Source of the DNA: Hymenoscyphus infarciens
Taxonomy: Eukaryota; Ascomycota; Leotiomycetes; Helotiales; Helotiaceae
Length of the DNA stretch: 41,076 nucleotides
Direction: 5' to 3'
NCBI GenBank assembly: GCA_001414345.1
Contig: LLCB01000416.1
Span: forward strand, 1-41,076
Shown: positions 1 through 11,200 of the stretch, piece by piece
Numbering within the stretch: position 1 is the first letter of the stretch
Layout: each line of letters starts with the position of its first letter
The notes under the pieces: model-generated
Database searches by the model: none
Told to the model about the DNA's origin: nothing
The model's input: only the letters and a program-made list of their open reading frames with translations
Program-made: the position numbers and the translations under genes

Positions 1-537
1 GGCATGGTGTTGTGGAGGGGGGAGCCAGTTATTCAACTTTTGTAGGTGGCCATCAGTGAAATCACTCTAGGCGCCTACTTGACTTTGGCTGTAGGAAGTT
101 TGGGACAAGTAGATACAACTTACCCAAGTCTTTACTCGAGCAAAAGAAAGCCTGATGGGTGGAGGGAGATCTTACTCAAGGGCAAAACAGCTAGCGATAA
201 TCTATGCTTGACTATTTTGCGTTCATGTTGTTCATTCCAAGTCTTTCATGTATCTGATTCTGGTTTAGTTGGTGAATTCCTCCCATCTGAATATGATATC
301 AGTAGCCAGTCACCAAGTGAATAGACTATTGTCGTCTGCTGTTGAGGAGAGGGCACTAAGATGTTCAGAGGTTAAATAGCTCTTGTAAACAATGTCGCAT
401 ACTTTCCTCCACCATCTTTTTCATCTCTGTTCCCTACAACACTGCACGAATATTGTGGCATCCATAAGGAACGAACCAAACTCAGCGCAAGACAATATTG
501 ATTCCTTAAATTTACCGTGCAGCTAAGCTGGGACAAA
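1..537. other. Left edge, no supported gene
   Basis: A 92-codon frame (46-324) opens right after a TAG and an AG dinucleotide and could be a terminal exon of a gene starting outside the window. It has no ATG at its start, no recognisable motif and nothing to join to here. I see no repeat or RNA gene. The last part (about 330-537) would be the promoter side of the broken gene that starts at 538. Confidence 0.4.
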
Positions 538-2429
538 ATGACGAATACCGATACCACATACCCAAGGGGGGTTGGGGTGACATCTCAGCCCAAGGATTGC
601 TACTTTATCAACATGCTCCCTAGAGGTAAGCAGAGCACTCCCCTGGAGTGTATTGTGATATAACATGCTGACACACGCTTAAGAGATCCGCATAAAAATC
701 TACCGGATTTCCGATGACCCGTTGGAATAGTACCATGTTCGAGTTACGGGGATTAGATCGGAAATCATGCACCGTGTTGGGCGACTGCTGATCGTTGGGG
801 GTATAGATGGGGCGGAGAAGACCTTTATTTTTCTTCGTTTTTGAAAGGCCAAGGCCCTGGGATAATCGACATCATCAAGAACCCACCGAAACACTGGGAA
901 GATCATGAAGATTTTAATGGTCATATGGTATATCCTCTGGAAGGTATCGCTCTACTGTCTACTTGTTGGCTGTTCCACGAAGAGGGAAGTGAGGTGTTAT
1001 ACGAAGAAAACACTTTTGTTTTCGACTATAATTCACTTCCCCACTACCCATGAGAACTACAGAAGGCTAGAAGTCGTTTCCCCGGTCAGCTGGATTTGTT
1101 CGGAACACCTCAACTCCCCCGTGAAACCATTCAGAATATCCAACGAATCTTCACCGACGAGGTTTACGAGCAGGATTTCTTGCTTCAAGACTCGATGATA
1201 CGAGTCATCAATAAAATTGGCATCTTTAAAACACAGCTTCTAAAACGAGTTCGCTTAGAAGGGGAGCTCAAGACAGTCGAGTGTTACTCTACTAGCCCAC
1301 GGTCTGCCCACCTCCATATGGGATTTGGGAGCATCTTGCGTATTCTTACTGTAATCTTGAAGCTCGCATGTCCAACGCTTCGGTATCTGACGTTGGTAAC
1401 GTGTGACGTGCAAGGGCACCTTCTGATTCCAGACTCTTACAGTGAGTTACGTGAATTTGCCCACTTTTTTTGTAATCCGAGCTTTTTAAAAAAGTCCTTG
1501 ATTTCCCCCCCTTTTAGGCACTCTTTTACCTATTTATTAATAACAACATATGCTAGTATACTCTAGATAACAGAAAATGAGAGCTCTATATGTTCTCTAT
1601 TACTCTATAAACTTTATATAATAAAAACAGACAATTTTATATCTGTCTTAATTTTTGTAAGGTCTTAGCCTACCTTATTAATCGACCTTACTAGGGGTAG
1701 TGAATTTTTTTTTTAAAAAAAAGGGTTTTTTTTAAGAATTATCTATTTTTTAGTTTACTTTTATTATACTTACTTTAAATTAATAAGTAATATAGAAGAG
1801 AGATAATTAGATATAGCCCTTCTTTCTAGCTAGGCCTCGTCTCTTTTAGAGTACTTTTATTTTCTGTCTTCTAAAGAAAAGAGGGAGAAAGCTTTTTTCA
1901 AAAAAAGCTCGGATTACAAAAAAAGTGGGCAAATTCAAGCTTAACTCGCAACTCACTGTATTGGTTATGGGACGACGAAGACCCGAGGAAACGACCGGTG
2001 TCGGACGAAGAAAAGATAGTGAAGATTGTTGCAATGGTTGCTAAAGGTCTTCCCTCCTTGACCCGGCTCAATCTGCATCCCTTCGAGCGAGCTATGCATA
2101 TCGACTACTTAAAGAAAGAAAAAGTATTCACTAGAGAGAAAGCTCATTCTCTCAATTGGGGGAAATCTGAGCAGTGGGCTAAGTTCGTCAGTCAACGAGA
2201 ACCGATAGTGGACGACAGCGTGGTAAGAGCCATACTTGAGAGCAAGAATTCAGTACCACGACCAAAAGGGAAGGCAAAATTGAAAGCCAGGCTTGAGAGA
2301 GAAAAAAGCATCAAAACCCTCAAAGGGGAAGGGAAAACCAGGGAAACGTGCAACACCGTTGGAAATGAGCAAGCTCTCCCAATAAAATCGCACCAGTTTC
2401 TGAAAACCTGGTGGGAATTGAAACCATAG
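538..2429 (+). pseudogene. Broken F-box-like/2EXR-type gene, interrupted by a MITE
   Basis: Decayed paralogue of the intact gene at 3487-4717. Exon 1 (538-625) starts at an ATG and ends in INMLPR; a 58-bp GT-AG intron (626-683, branch TGCTGAC) leads to an exon reading EIRIKIYRIS, the same place and phase as the intron in the intact copy. The frame then breaks: TAG at 728-730 and a frame change before 781. From 781 the protein again follows the paralogue (KHWEDHEDFNG, LYEENTFVF), meets an in-frame TGA at 1051-1053, resumes (RETIQNIQRIF, GSILRILTVILKLACP) and is cut at codon TAC by the inserted element at 1440-1958. Beyond it the paralogous sequence continues (VSDEEKIVKIVAMVAKG, LNWGKSEQWAKFV) to a stop at 2427-2429. 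Removing the element plus one TA joins both sides in frame, but the upstream frameshift and the nonsense codon remain, so this is a pseudogene. The biochemical role of the family is unknown. Confidence 0.85.
1440..1958. mobile_element. 519-bp MITE-like inverted-repeat element with TA target duplication
   Basis: The ends are inverted copies: both start CAGTGAGTT and share GAATTTGCCCAC followed by a T-run and GTAATCCGAGC. The right repeat has about 11 extra bases between the outer and inner blocks. A TA dinucleotide flanks each side (1438-1439 and 1959-1960), as expected for a Tc1/mariner-type (including Fot1/pogo-like) target duplication. The interior is AT-rich, holds no transposase-sized frame and has further inverted matches (ACAGAAAAT near 1570 against ATTTTCTGT near 1860). 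I infer a non-autonomous element mobilised by a transposase encoded elsewhere. No second copy was noticed in the window. Confidence 0.85.
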
Positions 2430-3486
2430 GATAGTTAGCTACTTAGAGAATGAATGCATCACCAATCCAACTCGATTTAATTTACTGCATCAAGTGAGAG
2501 AAATTAGTTTCCTGTCCATGAGTAACAGGTAGTTCAATGAAAGAGACAGAAAATGCTTCAATTTCTAGTTTCGTACCTGCCTTTCCTTCCAGGTCATCAT
2601 TTAAAAACTTTGGAATAAATTTAAGTATTTATCTAGATCACGTCAAACAATGGTTTTGATTGTGTGCGAATTCTAGGTTAATACCTTACAATTCTCCCAA
2701 AGAGTTAAAATAACGAGAGCTAACTACTATTACTCTGATGCATCATCTGGACTAAGTTTGATGCTGTGATACCACGTCTAAGTTACGACTCTTGAAACTT
2801 ATTTAAGACTTTGAAACTTATGGACTTGCATTTAATCTCGATATTAGTATAAATATAGGCTAAAAGGTGGAGTTACGAGAGAAGATAAACGTTTAGAGCC
2901 TTAGAGAAAACAAGCTCATACTGTATGAAGCCCCTTTCAAGTAGAGGAAACTGGGATTTGCTAATTGATTAAACGAATTTAGCTAGGTTCTTACAAAAGC
3001 TTTTTTGGTCTTTCTTTTCTTCTCAAAGAGGGAGATACTTTGAATTGTCGTAGGCTGGGCTTATTAAACACACGGCATTAAGCTATTGATACCCTCTCCA
3101 ACTGATAGTTATTGCTGGTGCTTTGCAAATTTCTTGTCACAGTACATCCATGGCAGCCCATAGAGCTTTAGTGAATCAAAGTTTGCGTGCGTGAAAAGTG
3201 TTTTGTACCGACCAGCGTCAATGCGTCTTATGGTACGTCCGTGCATTGTTTATTTGTCTATATATTCATTGCGCCTTTTATGTTAATACCTTTTCCACGT
3301 AGAGAAACACGCAAAACCACAAACAGCCAGAACACCAGTATCTAGTACGACCTTTGGACTGTACTTGCTAGTTTATTGATACATACCCCTATACACAGCA
3401 AGGTAATCTCCTGTTATTGATCACCAGTTTTCTCTTCATGAGCAGAGCTAAGCATATTCTCATAGGGGCTTGGAATTCTTGAAAGA
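2430..3486. other. Intergenic spacer between the two paralogues
   Basis: About 1.06 kb of moderately AT-rich sequence without a supported gene. All frames are short. It should hold the terminator side of the pseudogene and the promoter of the intact copy. No clear TATA box or repeat family was recognised. Confidence 0.5.
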
Positions 3487-4717
3487 ATGGCGCCTTCACA
3501 ACCAGTCGTTTTGCGGAGAACCTATGCTGAAGTTGTCAAGACACAATCAGCGTGCCATTTTTTGACCCGGCTTCACCGAGGCAAGTAGAGATGACTCAAG
3601 CCTTTCAAATCACTGTTATTGACTTGCCTGTGTAGAGCTCCGTGACGAAGTGTACCGAATTCTTTTTCGACGCTCGTTTGCAATTGCACCCTATTCATCT
3701 TACGTCTACAGCGACACTGATGATCTACCAAAAAAACATGCGCATGCAGGATATGTGTTTGATCCGTATCAGCGCTACCCAGGCAATTGGGAAGACTACG
3801 AAGGTCTCGAAAATGATGAAGGGCTCGCCGCTGGCCTCGCTTTGCTTCTTTGCTGTCGCCAAATCAGCGGGGAAGCGCGAGAGTTACTTTACAAGGAGAA
3901 CACTTTTGCTTTTGAATGTTATGGCACGGTTGAGACGATGAAGAAAGCCGCTCACCTTATTCCTGGTCAATCAAGTAAGAAAGGAGACTCTGCAAGCAAT
4001 CACCGCCGAACAATCCAGAATATTTCTCGCATTTTCAATCAAGAAGCTTACCAACAAGACTTCCTTTTTGAAAATCCCATGGCGCGCTTCTTTAGGAATA
4101 TTGGACCGTCCAACGCCGCTGCCCTTACAAAGATTCGACTAGATGGACAATTCAAGACGATTTTGCGACTTCCTGACGGTCAAATTAACGAGGAGTCTAA
4201 GGGAGATGTTGGTTTCGGGAGAATACTGAAAATTCTTACAGTTATCCTCAAGCATGCATGTCCCCAGCTTCGCTGTTTAACCATAAACAGTGAACACGAT
4301 TTCGATAATTGGAAGAGTTTGGATAGTTTTGGAAAGCGCAGATGGGAATGGAAGGAGGTCAAAAGCGGTATGTCGGATGAAGACAGACTTGACGAAATGG
4401 TCGCAATGGTTGCGAAGGGGATTCCCTCACTCACTCGGATCCAATTTTGGCCCCTGGATTCCGACATTGAGGCTGCTACAAATGAAGACACAGCGACCCC
4501 TCAACCTATCTGGGGGAAAGCTACACGGTGGAATAAGTTTGTCGAAAATCGAAAACCGGAAACCAACAAAAGTTCCGTAATCTTCCTTGTGGAGATGAGC
4601 CGGCATTTGCAAACGAGACAAGGGAATGGTCGCGGGACTCATAACACCTGTCGAGGACGGAGAACTCACTCTTGTCGTGGACGTATTACTGGGAGGGGTA
4701 GAGGCAGAGGAAGATGA
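3487..4717 (+). CDS. F-box-like/2EXR-type family protein with an Arg-Gly-rich tail (391 aa)
   Basis: Exons 3487-3580 and 3636-4717. The 55-bp intron starts GCAAGT, so it is a GC-AG intron; its phase is confirmed because the join gives TRLHR-ELRDEVYRILFRR, the usual start of this fungal family (a short F-box-like helix, normally LPxELRxxIY). The start is the first ATG of the only upstream frame that splices in. The body contains LLLCCRQISGEARELLYKENTF, a pattern shared by many fungal proteins of this type (conserved Cys-Arg, then a Y/F-x-x-N-T-F element), and a C-terminal leucine-rich stretch (RILKILTVILKHACPQL). The last 35 residues or so are rich in Arg and Gly, an RG/RGG-like tail the broken copy lacks. 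No transmembrane segment or signal peptide. The family is expanded in many Pezizomycotina; a role as a substrate adaptor is only a guess. Its closest relative lies 1 kb upstream, pointing to tandem duplication. Confidence 0.8.
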
Positions 4718-5447
4718 AGAGATAGCTAGTTATACTGCCAGACAAGACCTAGAAAGGACCTAGAAATGCATTATTCTGCGGGAAAACTGCTTCTAGGGGT
4801 TTTATTTCACCAAGCTAAAGGACTCAGTCACTCAACAAATTGGTCGAGGATAATTGACTACCATACATGACACTAGAGCCTAAACACCCTGCATACGTGA
4901 CGTCCCCATCTCTTATCTGCACCCAACAATTTTCAGTCTTCCTACTTCATGTAACAATGTCTTTGTGAAAAATATATCCATCTATTCTTTGGTTTCTCCA
5001 AAGCGTCGCCCAACGGCACGCTCGGATATCAACACCATACGAACTTGAAAGATCTTCGAGCTTCAGCTGAGAAAAGTGAACTCTGCAACTTAATTTCTGC
5101 ACAAGCAGATCTCTTTATTGTTGAACATGGAGCTTTAGACATTGTTCTCCAGTACCCCATTTCAATTCTTATAGGCCTTATCAATTATAAGTGACAAGTC
5201 TATGACAACCGAAGTCTATATTGTGAGACATGGTGCCGGATAACAGCATTTTGAGCCTCTTTTTTAATTTCACATCCACTTGAGCTGGTTGTAGACGTTT
5301 ATTACAAGTGTATTTTTGTTTGCCACGTTTATCCACCCGAGGACGACGATTTGATGTTGTGCTGTGGAAAATGCTTTGCATTTATCCTATCTGTACCCAC
5401 CCGGCATTTTGGTCCCAATTTGGAAATCAGGTCAGTCAAAAGAAGCT
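4718..5447. other. Intergenic spacer between convergent genes
   Basis: About 730 bp between the 3' ends of a plus-strand gene and a minus-strand gene. It should contain both termination regions. No gene, repeat or RNA was recognised. Confidence 0.5.
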
Positions 5448-6977
5448 TTATTGGCCGAACAAGACCCATCGTCTTTCGTTATTGTTGTTGTTTTCATCAT
5501 CATCATCAACGATATCTTCTTCTCCCTTATCAACTTGTTCTTCGTCTTCTTCCTCCAAATTTTCGCCGCCTTCTTTTCGCGCAACAAAAGCACGATATTG
5601 ATCATCATCAGAATCTTCCTCCTCCCAAAGCTCCCAAAGCTTGTTGCATACGGGATTAGGTCCCCACGGAGCCTGGTGCGTCATCAAACTATCGATGCAA
5701 TCTGGCGACGGCTTCGGGCGGTTCGCGACGAGTGTTGTGAAGTCTACTCCTTCTTGTCCCCAACCAAGCCAACCCTCCTTCTTATTCGTATCATTGATGT
5801 ACTCGGGGTCGGTTTCTGGCTCAAAATCGGTTTGCAAAACCAGTTTCCTTAGACCTGGCATAAGCGAGCAAACATTCGCAAGATTGTGCTTGATGCACTC
5901 TTGACGCTCCTCTTCGCTGAACTCATCGAAACCAAGGTGTTCGAAATGCTTCTTCTGATCCCATCCTCTCATGATCAGGGTCAAGCTTTCGATATTGGGG
6001 CAAGCCTTGGCCAGAATTGGTATGGTAATCACTAATTCGATGCTGCTAGATACAAAGTCGTGATCTGGCAAAGAGTTATTAGCATATATCAATATCAAAC
6101 CAACACCAGAAGAGAACTGAAGTGGCCGGCGGTGGATATTCAAAGTGGGGGTGGTACATACACAGGCGCTCGTACCTGCCTTTTGGCACTCATTGTTCTA
6201 AATTCATAGGATATTTCAAGTAAATTATCCTAAGCAATTAGGAAAATTTAGGAGTATCAACCTATGTGTTGTAGATCAACTCAGTTCCAAATCATAACCA
6301 AAAAACGCTTTTGATGCCCACCCCGAGAGTGGATAATAGATTGGAACCAAATCTTACCTTCACGTGCGAGCCAGCAAGGGCAATCTTTGCGCACATAGAG
6401 CCCACCGTCCGGGGGGTCGTAGCCACAAAGTGGAAAGCGTACCATGAGCGAAACATTGGTGATCAAGGCAGCCAGCTCTCGGCCAACCATCTTCAAGAAG
6501 CTCAAAGTTGGACTTTCTCTCTCGAAGACGGAATGTTCGTGTTGCGTGCAATTGCCATTTTCGTTCCTACAGAACACAACATCTGTTGCATATATCGCAC
6601 TCTGAACCATGTTGCCACTTTGCGTCTCCGAGGGGAGGGCGGGGAATAGGCTCGTAGCCAACTTTGGCAGATCGTAGAGCTCCGTAGGCCAGAAAACAAT
6701 GTTGTTGCATCCGTACAGAATTGGTGTAATTTCGTTGTAGACTTGACGACATGCTGCAAGAAGTCAGTATTATTCTTTTACCATGTCTGAGACTCCCTCA
6801 GACAACCCGACAGAAGCAGAAAAACTCGGAGAACACCACTGGTACACTTACTTCGAAGAAGAGCAAGAGAGGTGTGCTTTGATTTGAAAAGACTTCTGTA
6901 CTCTCTGTGTTTGACAACATGCTGCGCATTAGACGGGTCGAGTTCAAAATAATGGCGATAGACCGAAATACGAATTT
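5448..6977 (-). CDS. F-box-like/2EXR-type family protein, acidic C-terminus, 5' end unresolved
   Basis: Minus-strand exons 6977-6852, 6753-6358 and 6064-5448. The joins keep frame: the 98-bp intron has GTAAGT, branch CTGAC and TTGCAG and creates LALLRTCRQVYNEITPILYG, the conserved Cys-Arg-Gln-Val-x-x-Glu element of this family; the 293-bp intron has GTAAGA and GCCAG. The first exon opens TEIRISVYRHYFELD, the F-box-like motif, so at least one upstream exon is missing. The last exon has PILAKACPNIESLTL, matching the leucine-rich part of the intact gene at 3487-4717, and ends in a long Glu/Asp run followed by five Asn. Its 5' partner is either undetected or is the gene at 7227-7818: using a donor at 7234 there gives one 554-aa in-frame model with a 257-bp intron. 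The long introns could hide a small exon. Function unknown. Confidence 0.6.
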
Positions 6978-7226
6978 CTGTCTTGTCAGATTTGTTTTCG
7001 AAGGAGACTCTAAGAGAGATTGGTTTGCCTCCGAGCACACCCACTTTCGCAAGTAGTGTGCGGAAAGGACTAGGACAACTACATCTATTGTTCGAGGAGG
7101 CTTAGAGGAATGTGGAATTGGAGTTCCCCGTTCTCCTAGATGCTCTCTCGCACAAAGCTTTAAACTGTCCGAGACTCATTAAGACAATAGATGGAGAGGG
7201 TGTATACAGAGTAGAGCTCAGACTTT

Positions 7227-7818
7227 TTACGTACCAACACTGAAATTCTCACGAAACTTGGAAGTACTCTGCTTTGGGGGCGGGACGCAGCAAATGCATG
7301 GGCATTCCGCCTTGTCCTCTGCGGGCTCATTCCACTTGTCCTCAATCTCTTTTCTCTCCCACCCGTCGACGCGTTTTCCGTATTTCTGTTCCATCAAATC
7401 ACTTACACTTGGTCAAGAAGATGCACAAGGGTGTTCTACGGACCTTGATTTCTCTCTGTTCTGCAATCTCAAGCGCCACCCAGTTACTGAGGTTGTCGTG
7501 TTCGGCTTGGGGATGATGGACAATACCCCAAAAATAAAGTGCAGCTTCTTCGGGTGGCAACAAGTATTCGCCGAGCGGTCCGCTCCAGAGATACTCTCGG
7601 CCAGAAACTATCATCATCTCGATTTCCGTTTGCGTAATGAGTGTGGGCGGAGTGGTTGGGAGGTAGTAGGCTTCGCCATACTCCCCTGCCAAGCGATACG
7701 GCAGGAATATGACGCCTATGTCAGAAGCTGAATCTGAACGCGAGTGGTTGAATTCAAAGTCTTCTTCCGTCAATTTGGTGAGGTATTCCTCCTTCGTGTT
7801 TGCTTTCAAGTCTTGCAT
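7227..7818 (-). CDS. Hypothetical protein with a CPCICC motif (177 aa, two exons)
   Basis: Exons 7818-7444 and 7385-7227, starting at an ATG. The 58-bp intron (GTCCGT ... GAACAG) is inferred because both sides are clearly coding but in different frames; the join gives AEQREIK-KYGKRVDGWERK. The protein is acidic in its N-terminal half, has a hydrophobic/aromatic stretch (PPEEAALYFWGIVHH) and a compact Cys cluster (AECPCICCVPPP) that might bind metal or be lipid-modified; that is a guess. No known domain was recognised. The model stops at TAA 7229-7227, but that stop lies just inside a possible donor (GTACGT at 7234). If that donor is used, this segment becomes the N-terminal half of the F-box-like gene downstream on the same strand. 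Transcript data would be needed to choose. Confidence 0.5.
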
Positions 7819-8229
7819 GTTGATTTTCGTGATTCAAGTGTCGTTGTTTGTTCATGCGACTTCCAGTCGAGTAGCGGGGACTTGACGGAGATCAGTGCCT
7901 GCTCGCGGTGTCGGCTCAAGCCTGAAAGCCTCGCCTGCCTTATAAAACATGCACTTCTTCATCGAATCCCTGACCATTTCTAGAATTCACTTCCGAATAC
8001 TCAACTCAAACCAACATGATTGATAAAATTTATTGTTTTGCCATCAAGTAGACACTCTCTGCAGCTACGTTGTACGTAAATAATCGTTGGAAGCTTTCCA
8101 GAGCCCAACCTGGAGACAGAAATACATCATGCAAGTCATGAGAAGAAGATAGTTATGAATTGAAGAGAGTTCCTTTGTTTCAAATCCAATTCTCACTCTT
8201 TGAAGGGTTGTTTTAATGGAAATTAATCA
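7819..8229. other. Intergenic margin before the AT-rich block
   Basis: About 400 bp of ordinary composition upstream of the minus-strand gene. It presumably carries its promoter. Composition shifts to TA-dominated sequence shortly after this, near 8.23-8.3 kb. No repeat unit was recognised. Confidence 0.45.
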
Positions 8230-11200
8230 CGTGAATTATATACCCCTTTCCAGGTTCCTTCTCTAATATGAATTCGCTTAGTAAGTGACCTAAAGTAACC
8301 CTAACTAGTATTGAACTTTTGTTAACTAGGTAAGAATTATAGTTTATAGTAATATTAGAAATAATATAAAGACTTATATTACTTAGATAATAAAGCTTTA
8401 AGAGATTATAAGAATATAGAGAGAAGCTTTCGATTTTCTAAGCTTCTTAAGTATAAGCCTATATAGAGTAATACTATAGAGCTTATATAGCTTCCTAGCT
8501 TAAGAATAAAATAATCTTTAGTTATAATCATAATATAGTATATTTTATCTAAAGAATAATATTATATAATAGAGAGAATATCGGTTCTAGCGACGCCTTT
8601 TAGATCTTATAATTCTATTTTATCTAGTATATCTTAGTCTCGACATAGAAATTAAATCTAACGAAAATAGAAAGTTATTATATAGTAAGAATACTTCTAT
8701 ATACTATTATTTACGCTTAAAACATATTATTAGAGACATTCTCTAATATACTTATTCTCTCTCTTCTTAACTATCTTAAACCTCTTTCCGCGTTTAAGCC
8801 TAAACTAAGTTATAGATATAATACTTTTCTTCGTATACTATAAATATAACACTCTCTACTTCTCTTAAAGCTCTTTTTCTTTTTAAGAGAGCTCTCTTTC
8901 CTTAACCCCGTTTTCTCTAACTTCTTAGTCTTTAACTCTACTAATCTCCGTAGCTAAATTACTTCTAGTACGAATATACGAAAATAATAAAGTATCTCTT
9001 TAATCCCTCTTTAGCGACGCTAAGCAGCTCTAGAGTAATCCTAGCTATAGTTTATCCTAGAAATAGCGTTAAAAAGAACGTCTACTCTACTTAAAATTAA
9101 ATAAATCTTCTCTAGTATTAGATATAGTTTACTAAGAACTACTACTAAGATAAGGACTTTATTAAAGCTATTTATAAAAAGCCTTAGATATAGAGACCTA
9201 AAGTCTCGCGCAAAATTACTATACTTGAGACTATAGCTAGTGAAATATACTTTTAAAGAGACGTTCTTTAAAAGTATAATATTTAAACGACTAGTAAACT
9301 TGAAATAGTTTAGAAGCGAGCTACTTAAGCGTAAAGCGGTTTCTTAATAGACTATGCGATTCTCTAGTGCTATTTTACAAAATATATATTTAATTAGAGC
9401 TAATATATTAGTCTAATATAGCTGTTGAAGACTCTATTACTACGAGCGAGGATTATCTAAGAGAAGCGTAAGTAGAATATATCTCTCGCTCTTATCTACG
9501 AATTTAGTAGCTAGCTAGAATATATTATTTCTACTACCGAGAATAGAAAGCATAATCGCTCTAATTTGCTTATATACCTAAGAGAGACTAAATAGATCTA
9601 CTAGATTATAATTATTATTATAAGAGAGAATATTAATTTCTTAGAATATAAGATTAATAAGGAGATTATTACGACTATAATTAGTAAAGAGATATATTAT
9701 ACTCTTAGGTATTAGATAAAGTATAACGATCTTAGTAAGGATTTCTATTTAGTAAGGATTTTAGCTTATAAGTTAAAAAAATATTAAAAATTTAGGAATT
9801 AGTTTATAAACCTATAGATAGATTAAGAAGATAGTATCTAGTTAGTAGATTACTATATATAGTAATAGCTAACTAAGAGACGTTATATCTACGAAGTTCT
9901 ACTTTTACCTAGTTTATTTATTAGTAGAGTATATACGAACTAGTAAGTTTTCTCGGTGCTTATCTAATCTAATCTCTCTTATATATAATCTAAGGTAATA
10001 ACTTATCGTAAAAAGTTAGTAATAATTAGTAAAAATCGTTACTTAATATTACTATAAACGTTCTAAGAATACCTAAACAAGCTAGCGAGAATTTAGAAAT
10101 ATATAATCTTAAGATTATAAGAGTATTAAACACTTTTAATTCTATTACTATAAGCGAATTAAAGCCTAGATAGACCTCTTAAGCAAGAGTAGCTTAGAAA
10201 ATAATAAAATAGCTTTTATTCTATATAGTAGAGATTTTACGAATTAGAATATATAGTATATAGTTAATACTACTTATATAATAATTAATTATAAGAGATA
10301 ATATATTTATAATTCTCTTTTTTAGAAAATAAGAGTATTAGATATAGTTTTTATAAAGAATTTTTACTTTAATAGTTCTAAGTTATATAGCTTAACTAAG
10401 TTACGGGATTAATAATTAGAAGACGATAGTTTCTTTGATAAAAATAAGAAAAAATCAGTTTTTAAATATATTTAAAACACTATAGCTTTTTCACTAAAAC
10501 TTTATTTTCAAGTAACCTCTCTTATAGATTAGAGCTATTTCTAAGAAGATATAGACTTAAAAGCTATAGTTATAAAATACGAATTTCTATTTTTAATATT
10601 ATATAGCTTAATAAAGAAGACTTAGAAAGTATCTCTATAAGTTCTAAAGATAGAAAACTAGTTTAATTAGACTATTATAACTATTAAGACAACTGTATTA
10701 AGAGTAAATAAACTTTAAAAGCTTTACTAAATATCGAATATAGAGGAAAAGACTTAGAGTAATAGTTTTTCTTAGCTAGATACTTAGAAAAAATAGTATA
10801 ATTAATAATTCAGAGCTTTTCTAATCTTAATTAAGTCTAATACTCTATATAATATAACTTTAGTAAAGCTCTTATAGTAAACCTCGAGGTATAAAATTAT
10901 ATTTCTTTATTACTATAGAAGTATAATAATTCTATTATTAGAAAATACTAAAAATAGTTTATTAACTTAAGCCTTTTTAATAGAAACGTAAAAATTAAGT
11001 AATTTCTAAAATATAAACTCGAATTTTTATAAAATTATTAATAAATTACTATAAATAGCGCTCTATATACTATAGAACTTAATAATTAGCTAAGGACTCT
11101 AATCTAATAACTCTTAGTAATAGCGGAATAGTCTATATCTCTTCTAATAAGCTTTATTAAAAGAGTATAGAAAGAAAAGAGTAGAATCTAGAGTTTATAA

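Noticed and set aside
46..324. 92-codon frame at the left edge
   Set aside because: Begins with GTG after a stop, no motif, no partner exon in the window; could be chance or the end of an outside gene.
5308..5904. Several plus-strand frames of 80-160 codons
   Set aside because: They lie opposite the minus-strand F-box-like exon; their Ser/Ile/Phe-rich runs are the complement of its Glu/Asp/Asn tail.
6281..7052. Additional minus-strand frames rich in Cys/Trp or Ser
   Set aside because: They extend into introns or read the real exons in another frame; only frames that splice into motifs were kept.
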